From assembly GCA_024102915.1 (NCBI GenBank), contig JAGFJG010000059.1, forward strand, positions 1-33,864: a DNA stretch of 33,864 nucleotides, written 5' to 3'. The stretch comes from Caldilineales bacterium. Lineage in GTDB: Bacteria; Chloroflexota; Anaerolineae; J102. Each line of letters begins with the position of its first letter. Positions within the stretch are counted from its first letter, which is position 1. The notes under the pieces are model-generated. The model worked only from the letters and a program-made list of their open reading frames with translations. It ran no database searches and was not told where the DNA came from. Position numbers and translations under genes: made by a program. Positions 21,677-29,296 of this stretch are shown here, piece by piece.

Positions 21677-22549
21677 TCAGGCGGCGCGTTCCCAGGCGGC
21701 TGTGACGGTATCGGCCAGGAGAACGCCCGCCAGATGTTTGCGATAGTCGGAGCCGGCGCGGTGGCGACTGGTGCGCAGGCTGGCTTCTTCCAATAACGCG
21801 TGGGCGGCTTCGCCCAGCGCCTCGCTGTCAGGCGTGCGGTCGATGAGGGCGGCTTCGGCGGCACGCAGGCGGCGGGGCGTTGGGCCTGACGGGCCGAGAG
21901 CGACGTGGACGTCGGTGATGCGATCACCTCGGCGTTGCAGCCAGATGCCCATATTGAGGATGGCGATGGCTACGCCTTGTGGGCGCATCACGCGGCGGAA
22001 AGCTGAGTTCTGACCGTTTTGGCGCAGTTGCGTCCGAAAGCCGATGAGCATTTCTTTGACCGGGTTCAGGGCGGACTGGCCGGGGCCAAGATAAAGCTCT
22101 GGCATCCCCACCCAGCGCGTACCCGTAGAATCTGCCACCAGCGCCTGCGCATCCAGGGCGAACAGGGCGATCGCCCCATCAGCGGCGGGCAGAGCATGCC
22201 CCACATTGCCGCCGAGCGTCGCGGTATTGCGCACCTGCGGCCCGCCGATCAACTCACACGCTTCTTTCAAGGCCATGGCGTGATCGGCCACGATGGGGGA
22301 AGCGGCGATGCGATTCAGGGCGGTAGCCGCGCCAACGAAAAGATGGTCGCCCCGGATTTCCAGCGCCGTCATTTCGGCCACACGCGAGACATCGACCAAT
22401 GTGTGAACCGGCGAATGACGCCCCTGCTCGATATCCAATAACAGGTCGGTTCCTCCAGCGATGACGTAAGCGGGTCCGGGCGCGTTTGCCAGCGCCAACA
22501 AGGCATCGGGAACGGATTGAGCGACGTGGTAGTGTTGATAGGTGTGCAT
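21677..22549 (-). CDS. Molybdenum hydroxylase FAD-binding subunit (CoxM/XdhB type)
   Basis: Flavoprotein subunit that takes electrons from the Fe-S clusters of the hydroxylase and passes them to NAD or another acceptor. It has the two FAD-binding motifs of the family: AGGTDLLL (residues 31-38) and TLGGNVGHALPAADG (111-125), followed by the FAD-binding domain C-terminal part (AFRRVMRPQGVAIAILNMGIWLQ, VHVALGPSGPTPRRLRAAE) and a CO-dehydrogenase flavoprotein C-terminal domain. Its 290 residues equal the usual length. It is 45 bases downstream of the double ferredoxin-NADP reductase gene on the same strand and probably shares its transcript. It is separated from the hydroxylase gene by the opposite-strand 91-aa gene. 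Confidence 0.9.
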   Translation of the reverse strand: MHTYQHYHVAQSVPDALLALANAPGPAYVIAGGTDLLLDIEQGRHSPVHTLVDVSRVAEMTALEIRGDHLFVGAATALNRIAASPIVADHAMALKEACELIGGPQVRNTATLGGNVGHALPAADGAIALFALDAQALVADSTGTRWVGMPELYLGPGQSALNPVKEMLIGFRTQLRQNGQNSAFRRVMRPQGVAIAILNMGIWLQRRGDRITDVHVALGPSGPTPRRLRAAEAALIDRTPDSEALGEAAHALLEEASLRTSRHRAGSDYRKHLAGVLLADTVTAAWERAA

Positions 22550-22594
22550 GTGTTTTGAATCTGATTTGGGATGCCGGTTTCGCGCAGAAGGTGA

Positions 22595-24997
22595 TTAGAG
22601 CCGCATCATGGAGCTATGTGGCGGGATTAATTTTTGGTCGGGACGGAGGTCATGGCAGGCATGGTTGACGGCGATGGCCGCCTGAGCGAGCCCGGTTGCG
22701 ATCAGCTTGAGATTAACGCTGCCTTCTTGCTGCGCCACATCGCCGATAGCATAGATGCCTGGCTGGCTGGTGCGCATGTAACCATCCACCATAATGAAAT
22801 GCTCGTCTCGTTCCAGGCCGAGACTGCCGAGCGGGCCGGATTCAGCCCGATAGCCCAGGGCGAAGATGATGGCATCGACGCCGATCTCCTCTTCGGCCAG
22901 CGTGCGTGCATTGACTAACACCGCACTTTCGACCTTACCCTTGCCTTTAACCTCTTTGACCTCGTGGAAGGTGCGTATCTTGACCTGGCTTTCCATTAAC
23001 TCCGCCACATTGGCATCGCGCGCCCTGAACTTGTCTCGGCGATGAACGAGTGTGACCTGGTCGGCCCAATCTTTCAGATTCAGCGCCCACAACACGGCGC
23101 TGTCGCCGCCGCCCACCACGAGCACGCGTTTGCCGCGGAACACCGCCCGATCATTGGCGAAGTAATAGACGCCTTTCCCCTCGAATTTGGCGACCGATGG
23201 ATTATCCAGCCTGTTTGGTGTGATGGCGCCAATGCCGGTGGCGATAATCAGCCGCCGAGTACGATGTTTCGTGCCGGTGTGGTCTGCGATCTCGATGAGG
23301 CCGTCGTGAAAACTGACCGATTGGGCGCTGCGCTCGTAACAGATCTCGACCTGCGGTGCGAACCTCGCCGTCTGCTCTTCGAACGAGCGTACGAGTTGCG
23401 CCGCTCCAACCTTGAAAAATCCGGGCATGTCATAAATATCCAGTTCGGGATACAGAGCCGAGAGTTGGCCTCCCGCCACTGGCATCGCCTCCAACACGCG
23501 GGCTTTCATGTTGCGAAGCCCGGCGTAGAAAGCGGCATATAACCCCGCCGGCCCGCCGCCGATGATCAGGATGTCCTGAATTTGCGCCTCGATAGCCTGT
23601 TGCAGGGCGTCGAACATGGCGGCGATGGATGTGAATTTCACACGGGGACGACCCAACGGTTCGCCCGCCGCCACTTCCGCCTCGTCCAGCAACAGCCAAT
23701 CATCCCAGGTTACAAAGCGGATGCCGCGCGCTTTGAGCAGAGCGACAATCGCTTGTGGGTCGGCATTTTCTGCCGGAGCTCCTGCGAGTGATGGCAAATC
23801 CTCCATCATCAATCGCACCGTCGCCACGGAGTCAGGCTTGTTCGTGCCGATGATGCCGGTCGGCCCGCGCTTGATCCATCCGGTCACATATTCGCGGGGG
23901 ACGACCTCGCCGGTCTCATACACCGTCACCCGACCGTCGGCGTTTGAGATGACCCCCCAGCGCTCGTGGAAGGGCACGCCGGGCAGGGGCTGGCCGCGAT
24001 AGCCAATGGAACGCATGACCATGCCCACTTCCACGGTCTCGTACTCGCCGATGCCGTGCGAGTTCAGATAACCGGACGAGGTAGGCCGCAGCTCGTTTTT
24101 CTCGAGACGGACGCGTACAACCCGATTTTCGTCATCGCCAATGATCTCGACCGGCGAACGCAAAAACAGGAAGTGGATATTCTTCTGGCGATGGGTGTCC
24201 CCGATCTCGGCATAGTGCCGCATGATGTCCAGATTGGTCTGGGCCTCGCGGTTGTCGGTAATGCTGGCTGCGCTGTACTCGTCCAGCTCAAGCTCAGCCG
24301 GGTTGATAATCACATCGGTGACTTCCAACTCCGCCAACTCGCGCAACTCAGGGTTGGTGAACTTGACTTGCGCCGGGCCGCGCCGGGCGATGATGTAAAT
24401 ATCCTTTACTTTGCTATGGCGCAGCGCTTCCAGAGCATAGTCGGCGATGTCGGTTTCTTCCAGTTCGCTGGGCGAGAGCGCCAGGATGCGGGCGACATCC
24501 ATCGCCACATTGCCGACGCCGATCACGGCCACGCTTTCGCAGGAGAGGTCGAATTCGAGATGGCGGTAATCGGGATGGCCGTTGTACCAGGCGACGAAAT
24601 CGGTGGCGGGATAGCTGCCGATCAGGTCTTCGCCGGGGATGTCCAGTCGGCGATCGGTTTGCGCGCCCACGGCATAGACGACCTGATCGTAGTAATCGAG
24701 GATGTCGTCGTGCGACAGGTCTGCGCCAAATGTGACGTTGCCGAAGAAGCGGACGCGGGGATCGGCGGCGATCCGATCATAGACTTTCGTGACCGATTTT
24801 ATTTTCTGATGATCCGGCGCCACGCCGTAACGCACCAGGCCATATGGAGCCGGCAAGTGGTCGATGATATCAACCGAGACGGCCAGGTCTTTCTGGTTCA
24901 GCAGCGACTGTACGGCATAGAAACCGGAGGGGCCGGCCCCAATGACGGCGACGCGAAGCGGTCGCTCCTCAGTGCCGAGAATTTGCGTATCTGCCAT
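22595..24997 (-). CDS. Double reductase: FprA/adrenodoxin-type ferredoxin-NADP reductase fused to a TrxR-like ferredoxin-NADP reductase
   Basis: An 800-residue soluble flavoprotein made of two complete NADP/FAD reductases of different families. Module 1 (about 14-400) is FprA/adrenodoxin-reductase-like: FAD motif VAVIGAGPSGFYA (16-28), YGLVRYGVAPDH, NADP motif VIGVGNVAMDVARIL (158-172), ARRGPAQVKFT, and the hallmark GWIKRGPTGIIGTNKPDS (373-390). Module 2 (about 474-790) is thioredoxin-reductase-like: ILIIGGGPAGLYAAFYAG (476-493), GGQLSALYPELDIYDMPGF, VLVVGGGDSAVLWALNL (625-641), GIYAIGD; it lacks the CxxC of true thioredoxin reductases, as in YumC-type ferredoxin/flavodoxin-NADP reductases. 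No Fe-S binding motif is present. AGGAG precedes the ATG. It lies upstream of the hydroxylase FAD subunit. Exchange between ferredoxin and NAD(P)H pools is the likely job; the reason for two modules is unknown. Confidence 0.88.
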   Translation of the reverse strand: MADTQILGTEERPLRVAVIGAGPSGFYAVQSLLNQKDLAVSVDIIDHLPAPYGLVRYGVAPDHQKIKSVTKVYDRIAADPRVRFFGNVTFGADLSHDDILDYYDQVVYAVGAQTDRRLDIPGEDLIGSYPATDFVAWYNGHPDYRHLEFDLSCESVAVIGVGNVAMDVARILALSPSELEETDIADYALEALRHSKVKDIYIIARRGPAQVKFTNPELRELAELEVTDVIINPAELELDEYSAASITDNREAQTNLDIMRHYAEIGDTHRQKNIHFLFLRSPVEIIGDDENRVVRVRLEKNELRPTSSGYLNSHGIGEYETVEVGMVMRSIGYRGQPLPGVPFHERWGVISNADGRVTVYETGEVVPREYVTGWIKRGPTGIIGTNKPDSVATVRLMMEDLPSLAGAPAENADPQAIVALLKARGIRFVTWDDWLLLDEAEVAAGEPLGRPRVKFTSIAAMFDALQQAIEAQIQDILIIGGGPAGLYAAFYAGLRNMKARVLEAMPVAGGQLSALYPELDIYDMPGFFKVGAAQLVRSFEEQTARFAPQVEICYERSAQSVSFHDGLIEIADHTGTKHRTRRLIIATGIGAITPNRLDNPSVAKFEGKGVYYFANDRAVFRGKRVLVVGGGDSAVLWALNLKDWADQVTLVHRRDKFRARDANVAELMESQVKIRTFHEVKEVKGKGKVESAVLVNARTLAEEEIGVDAIIFALGYRAESGPLGSLGLERDEHFIMVDGYMRTSQPGIYAIGDVAQQEGSVNLKLIATGLAQAAIAVNHACHDLRPDQKLIPPHSSMMRL

Positions 24998-25120
24998 TCG
25001 TTCTCTCCTGAATGTTCAAGTGTCAGCCCTTTTCGAATGAGTTATACCGAAACGCCGCGCAGGAACGATCCAATAGTGCATCAACAATCCCACACTTGCG
25101 GGTAGTGATGGACTGTGCGT

Positions 25121-25345
25121 TTACTTGAGCTTGGGGCTCATCAAATCTGCAAATGTGCGCAGAAGCGTCAGCGCCGCCACCGAGAATTTGACCCAATCTC
25201 CGACGCCCGGCCTCTTTACGATCTCGCCCGCTTCGGCTTCCTGCTCGCGTATGGTTAGGGCGTCGGCTGCCACGAAAGCCGCCACCAACCCCAGGGTGGC
25301 GCCCACGCCAGCCCCAATTAAAATAAGTCGAGTTCGTTCTGTCAT
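25121..25345 (-). CDS. Small membrane protein, 74 aa
   Basis: It has one N-terminal membrane segment (RLILIGAGVGATLGLVAAFVAADAL, about residues 5-29) with a glycine-rich face, then a charged stretch (TIREQEAEAGEIVKRPGVGDWVKF) and an amphipathic tail (SVAALTLLRTFADLMSPKLK). No family with known function is recognised. AAGGAG precedes the ATG, and the gene begins one base after the stop of the 100-residue membrane-protein gene, so the two are translated together. Function unknown. Confidence 0.65.
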   Translation of the reverse strand: MTERTRLILIGAGVGATLGLVAAFVAADALTIREQEAEAGEIVKRPGVGDWVKFSVAALTLLRTFADLMSPKLK

Positions 25346-25346
25346 G

Positions 25347-25649
25347 TCAGCTCCTTCGTCGTTTTTTTAGAATGCGCGGTATCGCGCCCATCGTCGCGGT
25401 AACCTGTGTGATTTGTTCGTCCGCTTTGAGCATCGGCGAGGTGATCTTATCACTATACCGGCTGGTCTCGTCTGCGACTAACTGGCTGTATTTCTTTGCA
25501 TTTGGCATGCCGATCGCCCGCAGCCATTGCGATGCTATCGTCGCGCCGCGCCAGAGCCCGAAGATGATGGCGCCAAAGATGGCGACGATGATGACCGTTT
25601 CCGCCACGAGAAAAATCACGGCCAGACTTGTTGCAAGATCAAGCGCCAT
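25347..25649 (-). CDS. Small membrane protein with coiled tail, 100 aa
   Basis: From the ATG at 25649 there is one long hydrophobic segment (ATSLAVIFLVAETVIIVAIFGAIIFGLW, about residues 6-33), then a soluble, mostly helical region (RGATIASQWLRAIG, KKYSQLVADETSRYSDKI, KADEQITQVTATMGAIPRILKKRRRS) ending in a basic tail, suggesting a scaffold or regulatory membrane protein. This ATG is chosen because AGGAG lies about nine bases upstream; the frame also runs to an ATG at 25688 without a good ribosome site. It is first in a two-gene unit with the 74-aa membrane protein. Function unknown. Confidence 0.62.
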   Translation of the reverse strand: MALDLATSLAVIFLVAETVIIVAIFGAIIFGLWRGATIASQWLRAIGMPNAKKYSQLVADETSRYSDKITSPMLKADEQITQVTATMGAIPRILKKRRRS

Positions 25650-25848
25650 TCTGAAATACTCCTGATAAATCTGCGGAGATGCGAACATTGTCAGCCGGGC
25701 ATGGGACCGCCTGAACCGCTGACTTCGTTGTGAGATTCACGATGCCAAGATGCAACGGCAGGCAACGATCACGCCGATTGTAACAGAACGGTTGGAACTG
25801 GGGCAAAGCGGCGTGCCGTTCCCTTACGGTTCAAGCCGCCGATCAGAA

Positions 25849-25876
25849 ACCCCCGCAGATTGAAGCCTGCGGGGGT
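25849..25876 (-). terminator. Stem-loop terminator after folD
   Basis: ACCCCCGCAG (25849-25858) and CTGCGGGGGT (25867-25876) form a 10-bp GC-rich stem with an 8-base loop. On the - strand it lies about 34 bases after the folD stop and is followed by TTTCTGAT, a weak T-tract. It is a probable intrinsic terminator of folD. Confidence 0.65.
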
Positions 25877-25909
25877 CTCGATTTTCGGAAAGTCGTGGCT
25901 GGAAAGGGT

Positions 25910-26794
25910 CTAGCCTTCGCCCATTTCACGCCAACCGCTGTCGGTTGTATTTCGCAGCAACATGGCGATAGTCATTGGGCCGACGCCTCCGGGAACGGGG
26001 GTGATGAAACCGGCGACTTCTTTCGCTTCCTCAAAATTGACATCGCCGACCAGACGGTAGCCTTTCTTCTTCGTAGGATCATCGACGGCATTGGTGCCGA
26101 CATCGATCACGGCCACGCCAGGCTTGAGCCAGTCGCCTCGCACCATTTCGGCGCGACCGACCGCGGCGATGAGGATGTCAGCCTCGCGCACAACGGCGGG
26201 CAGGTCTTTGGTGCGGGAATGACAGACGGTGAGGGTAGCATTGCGATGGAGCAGGAGCATGGCAGCAGGCAAGCCGACGATATTGCTGCGACCCAGTACG
26301 ACGGCGCGTTTGCCTTCGATAGGGATGTTCATGCGGTCGAGCAATTCGATGCAACCGCGCGGAGTACATGGCACGAACAAGGGGTCACGGCGTTTCATTG
26401 ACAGACGGCCGATGTTCAGCGGGTGGAATCCATCCACATCTTTTTCCAGACTGATCGTGCCGAGTATCTCTTCTTCGTCGATATGACCAGGCAGAGGCAG
26501 TTGCACGAGGATGCCGTGGACGTTGGGGTCAGCATTCAACTCCTCGACGAGTTTCTTTAGTTCGTCCTGGCTGACATCCTCCGGCAAATCGACGCCGAAG
26601 GACTGAATCCCGACCTCTGCGCAGGCTTTTTTCTTCATGCGAACATAGGTTGCAGAATCGGGACGTTCACCCACCAAGACAGTGGCCAGGCCAGGAACTC
26701 GCCCGTATTTTTGCTGCATCTGTTCGACTTCAGCTTTGATTTCACTGTGGATGGTAGAGGCGATTTCCTTACCATCAATGATAGTGGCTGACAA
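25910..26794 (-). CDS. folD: Bifunctional methylene-THF dehydrogenase / methenyl-THF cyclohydrolase
   Basis: Interconverts 10-formyl-THF, methenyl-THF and methylene-THF with NAD(P)H, the middle steps of the Wood-Ljungdahl methyl branch and general C1 metabolism. Numbering from the TTG at 26794 gives Tyr50 and catalytic Lys54 (YVRMKKKACAEVG), Gln98 (GILVQLPLP) and Asp121 (EKDVDGFHP), the same numbers as in E. coli FolD. The Rossmann motif is VVLGRSNIVGLPAAMLLL, and PVPGGVGPMTIAMLL is the family end signature. The TTG start is supported by AAGGAGG five bases before it and by this numbering. The length is 294 residues. It has its own promoter (26873-26901) and terminator, and lies divergent from the 6S RNA gene. 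Confidence 0.95.
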   Translation of the reverse strand: MSATIIDGKEIASTIHSEIKAEVEQMQQKYGRVPGLATVLVGERPDSATYVRMKKKACAEVGIQSFGVDLPEDVSQDELKKLVEELNADPNVHGILVQLPLPGHIDEEEILGTISLEKDVDGFHPLNIGRLSMKRRDPLFVPCTPRGCIELLDRMNIPIEGKRAVVLGRSNIVGLPAAMLLLHRNATLTVCHSRTKDLPAVVREADILIAAVGRAEMVRGDWLKPGVAVIDVGTNAVDDPTKKKGYRLVGDVNFEEAKEVAGFITPVPGGVGPMTIAMLLRNTTDSGWREMGEG

Positions 26795-26872
26795 TGTAGC
26801 CTCCTTGTTTTGGTTGATGAAGGTTTGATGCTTTGCAAGCGGCAACACAAGGGCTGCCTAATGTGAGGAATG

Positions 26873-26901
26873 AATATAGCATATTTCAAGTCGATCGACA
26901 A
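26873..26901 (-). promoter_or_regulatory. Sigma-70-like promoter of folD
   Basis: On the - strand TTGTCG (26901-26896), a 17-base spacer and TATATT (26878-26873). The -10 box matches 5 of 6 and the spacing is ideal. Transcription would start near 26866, giving a leader of about 70 bases before the TTG start. Confidence 0.55.
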
Positions 26902-27006
26902 AGGATTGTACCATTTCTTACAAGGGTTACGCATGTGTTGAGCAAGGGCCAATCCTCAGAGCTGATGCATGGTCGAAGCAGGTGATTGTCAGCTATGAAA
27001 TACGAT

Positions 27007-27035
27007 TTGCCACCCGTTTGACTCTGTGCTATGCT
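27007..27035 (+). promoter_or_regulatory. Sigma-70-like promoter of the 6S-like RNA
   Basis: TTGCCA (27007-27012), a 17-base spacer and TATGCT (27030-27035). Start of transcription is expected near 27042, a few bases before the closing stem of the RNA. It is divergent from, and about 105 bases away from, the folD promoter. Confidence 0.5.
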
Positions 27036-27046
27036 CCAAATCGTAG

Positions 27047-27223
27047 CTTCCCTCTCATATACGTGATGCTCCTGAAACGTTCTGAGCCAACACAAGACCT
27101 AGGGGAGCTGGGTCATGTTCTGGTGAACGCGATAGCCCTCGAATGGCAAGGCGGGATCCGAACCGAAGCTCCCACCTGCATTTGCAGGTTCATAACAATC
27201 TGAGCACACGGTATAGAGGGGGA
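27047..27223 (+). ncRNA. ssrS: 6S RNA-like structured RNA
   Basis: A predicted regulator that binds the housekeeping RNA polymerase holoenzyme by mimicking an open promoter. Its ends pair: CCCTCT-ca-TATACGTG-a-TGCTC (27050-27071) with GAGCACACGGTATAGAGGG (27202-27220). A distal arm is closed by GGGAGCT (27103-27109) and AGCTCCC (27167-27173) and contains small hairpins (GTTC-tggt-GAAC). Between them lies an unpaired bubble whose 3' side holds a short hairpin CCTGC-ATTT-GCAGG followed by TTCA; CCCACCT...AGGTTCA on this side is, to my knowledge, typical of 6S RNAs. Size (about 177 bases), the rod shape with central bubble, an upstream promoter and a downstream intrinsic terminator all fit. Identification is from structure and motif, not from a covariance search. 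Confidence 0.65.
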
Positions 27224-27256
27224 CTACTCGCGCTTATCCTCATTTTTTGCAGACTG

Positions 27257-27279
27257 CCAGCCGTTCGGCTGGTTTTTTT
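27257..27279 (+). terminator. Intrinsic terminator of the 6S-like RNA
   Basis: CCAGCC-GTTC-GGCTGG (27257-27272) is followed by seven T (27273-27279). It is a clear Rho-independent terminator on the + strand; the only upstream + strand product is the structured RNA, so the primary transcript would end here, about 55 bases after the mature 3' end. Confidence 0.88.
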
Positions 27280-27409
27280 GTCGGAAGATATTGTGTAATC
27301 GCGACACAAACCCTTGATTTCCCAGGCGGAATTGTGGTACGCTCCATGTTCGGCGGCGCTTAGAAAGAGCGCTGAGTTATTGTGAATTATTGTCAGGAGC
27401 ATTCTTTTC

Positions 27410-28258
27410 ATGGTTCAGCGTGAACGAATCGCAGATCACGTTTATGTATTTCGCAGCGCAATGTACGCGCAGGTCAATGCGGGGTTGGTAGCGACCGATA
27501 ATGGTTGCATTCTCATCGACACTTTGCCATATCCCCAGGAAACCCTGGAGATCGCACAATATGTCAAAGAGCGGTTGCGGTCAGAGGTGCGATACATCAT
27601 CCTGACGCATTCGCACGCCGATCATGTTTATGGGGCCTACCTGTTTCCGGAAGCCCAGGTGGTGGGGCATCTGCTTTCGCGCGAGCTGATGATCCGCCAG
27701 ACCAGGCCAGCCCTGATCGAAGCCCGCCAGCGCAGCGCCACCCTGAGCGAAGTGCATTTGCGCATGCCAACCCTGTTGACCGAGCAGGAAGCTACCATAA
27801 GAATCGGCGACTTTACCCTGTCGATGAATCATTCGCCGGGGCATGCCCCTGATGTCCTCACAGTGTATGTGCGCGAGGAAAAGGTGTTGTTCGCCAGTGA
27901 TACGGTGATGCCCGTGCCCTATTTCATCAATGGTAACATTGACGACCTGCGCCGGTCGTTGCTGGTTATTCAGGACACCTCCCCGGTCGAGGATGTCGTG
28001 CAGGGGCATGGCGAAGTGCTGCTGCGCGGCGAAGTCCAGCTTGTGCTGAAAGAACAGCTTGAATATCTCGACAAGCTGGAGGCCGGGGTTGAGAAAATCT
28101 ATGAGAGCGGCGGGGGCAAAACCGAGTTAGACGCCTTCGAAATCGAGCAGTGCGGGATATCTCGGATTTCCCTCAACGGATTGGTGCAGCAATTGCACCG
28201 GGCCAATGCTTATTTTCTCTACGGGCAGATGCGGCGGCGCGAGAAGCAGGCCGCCTGA
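27410..28258 (+). CDS. MBL-fold metallo-hydrolase
   Basis: A cytoplasmic metal-dependent hydrolase of the metallo-beta-lactamase superfamily, with HSHADH (His67, His69, Asp71, His72), the later SPGHAPD His, FASDTVMP bridging Asp and QGHGE His. The C-terminal 70 residues are helical (VLKEQLEYLDKLEAGVEKIYESGG, LVQQLHRANAYFLYGQMRR), more than in minimal family members. Substrate is unknown; the family includes glyoxalase II-like, quinolone-signal-type and lactamase-like enzymes. The ATG at 27410 is preceded by AGGAG about ten bases upstream. It lies alone between the 6S-like RNA and the insertion sequence. Confidence 0.88.
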   Translation: MVQRERIADHVYVFRSAMYAQVNAGLVATDNGCILIDTLPYPQETLEIAQYVKERLRSEVRYIILTHSHADHVYGAYLFPEAQVVGHLLSRELMIRQTRPALIEARQRSATLSEVHLRMPTLLTEQEATIRIGDFTLSMNHSPGHAPDVLTVYVREEKVLFASDTVMPVPYFINGNIDDLRRSLLVIQDTSPVEDVVQGHGEVLLRGEVQLVLKEQLEYLDKLEAGVEKIYESGGGKTELDAFEIEQCGISRISLNGLVQQLHRANAYFLYGQMRRREKQAA

Positions 28259-28312
28259 AAGTTTATAGCGGCTGTTTGAGAAATCCCCGAAGTCGCAGCG
28301 AGAGAATAGTTA

Positions 28313-29201
28313 GAAAGTGTTTGAAAAATGGATTTATGGTGCCCGAATTATGGTTGAACGGGCAAGCCGTCGAGTCATGATGTGAATCATTGCCGCATAG
28401 ATCATGGCTTCGCTTGTTTGAGGTAAGATTTCATACTCCTTACTGAGACGACGATAGTTGCCAAGCCAACCAAAAGTACGTTCGACTACCCATCGTCGAG
28501 GCAAGACTTGAAAACCTTTGACATCGTCATTTCGTTTGATGATTTCGAGCACGCAGTTCAGAACAGTTTTTGTCCATGCGATCAACTTGCCGCGGTAACC
28601 GCCATCGGCCCAAACCAAATTCAGTCGAGGGAAACGATGGCGGATTCGCTGAAATACAAGCTTGGCGCCATCTCGGTCTTGAACATCCGCCGATGTCACG
28701 ACCACAAGTAGAATGAGTCCGATGGTATCGACTAGAAGATGCCGTTTGCGTCCTTTGAGTTTTTTGCCTGCATCATAGCCTCTTTCGCCTTTTGTGCGAG
28801 TTGTTTTGACCGATTGACTGTCGATTATGCCTGCACTGGGTGTTACTTCCCGTCCTTCGACTTGGCGCAATTCCTCTCGTAGCACGGCGTTCATGCCCTC
28901 CCATGTCCCGTTTTTTCGCCACTTGTTGAAGTGGTAATAGACGGTCTGCCAAGGAGGCAGATCATGCGGCATCATCCGCCAGGCACATCCCGTTCGCAGC
29001 ACGTAAAGAATCGCATTGAGAATCTCACGCAATGAATACTCTAGTGGCCGACCTCGTTTACTGGGTGGTGGAAGATGCAACTCCAGCACCTCCCATTCTT
29101 TGTCTTTTAAGTCGCTTGGGTAGCTCTGTCTCTGTTCATGGGTAATCATACCCCCGATTGTCAGACATTTCTACACCGTTCAAGATTTTTCAAACACTCT
29201 C
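28313..29201 (-). mobile_element. IS5-family insertion sequence, complete, 889 bp
   Basis: The ends are 17-bp inverted repeats with one mismatch: GAAAGTGTTTGAAAAAT (28313-28329) and, read inward from the right, GAGAGTGTTTGAAAAAT (29201-29185). They are flanked by the same three bases TTA (28310-28312 and 29202-29204), a TNA-type target duplication as made by the IS402 and IS1031 groups of the IS5 family. It contains one intact transposase gene. It sits between the MBL hydrolase and aminotransferase genes and breaks neither. The preserved duplication and open frame suggest recent insertion. Confidence 0.9.
28334..29149 (-). CDS. IS5-family transposase (IS402-like)
   Basis: A DDE transposase of 271 residues in one frame. 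The N-terminal helix-turn-helix-like part (SDLKDKEWEVLELHLPPPSKRGRPLEYSLREILNAILYVLRTGCAWRMMPHDLPPWQTVYYHFNKW) is the DUF4096 domain of this group. The catalytic triad is visible: Asp110 (IIDSQSVKTTR), Asp182 (WADGGYRG) and Glu223 (RRWVVERTFGWL), the last in the Y/R-E-R-x-F-x-W context of IS5. No frameshift or stop is present, so it should be active. It fills nearly the whole element between the inverted repeats. Confidence 0.95.
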   Translation of the reverse strand: MITHEQRQSYPSDLKDKEWEVLELHLPPPSKRGRPLEYSLREILNAILYVLRTGCAWRMMPHDLPPWQTVYYHFNKWRKNGTWEGMNAVLREELRQVEGREVTPSAGIIDSQSVKTTRTKGERGYDAGKKLKGRKRHLLVDTIGLILLVVVTSADVQDRDGAKLVFQRIRHRFPRLNLVWADGGYRGKLIAWTKTVLNCVLEIIKRNDDVKGFQVLPRRWVVERTFGWLGNYRRLSKEYEILPQTSEAMIYAAMIHIMTRRLARSTIIRAP

Positions 29202-29218
29202 TTAGTTTTCGACCACGA

Positions 29219-29269
29219 ACGATAGACGATGGCGACGATTCTTGCGGCTCGAGTTCCATCGTCTATCGT
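29219..29269. repeat. 14-bp inverted repeat of the GACGATAGAC family
   Basis: ACGATAGACGATGG (29219-29232) is exactly inverted at 29256-29269 with a 23-base loop. The same core word is in the large inverted repeat at 6748-6912. Its position after the aminotransferase stop (- strand) would also allow a 3'-end stem; no T-run is present. Confidence 0.65.
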
Positions 29270-29296
29270 CCAAAGACAATCGTCAACAGCGTTGAC

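Larger units (their letters stand above)
26795..27409. other. 615-bp non-coding interval between folD and the MBL hydrolase gene
   Basis: It holds the folD leader and promoter on the - strand, the 6S-like RNA with its promoter and terminator on the + strand (27007-27279), and the leader of the MBL-fold gene. Short open frames across 26982-27203 and 27190-27411 overlap the RNA and show no coding quality. From 27280 to 27395 I see nothing nameable apart from the AGGAG ribosome site at its end. Confidence 0.6.

Noticed and set aside
23966..25105. Open frame of 379 codons opposite the double reductase
   Set aside because: Antisense shadow with Asp/Val/Gly/His-rich text and no domain.
27145..27185. 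tRNA T-arm-like text (GGTTCGGATCC on the - strand)
   Set aside because: No acceptor stem, anticodon arm or CCA end can be placed; the sequence is explained by the distal arm of the 6S-like RNA.
26982..27203. 73-codon frame across the folD upstream region
   Set aside because: It overlaps the structured 6S-like RNA and its promoter and has no ribosome site or coding pattern.
28150..28380. 76-codon frame overlapping the 3' end of the MBL gene
   Set aside because: It is out of frame with the MBL gene, runs through the IS end and has no ribosome site.
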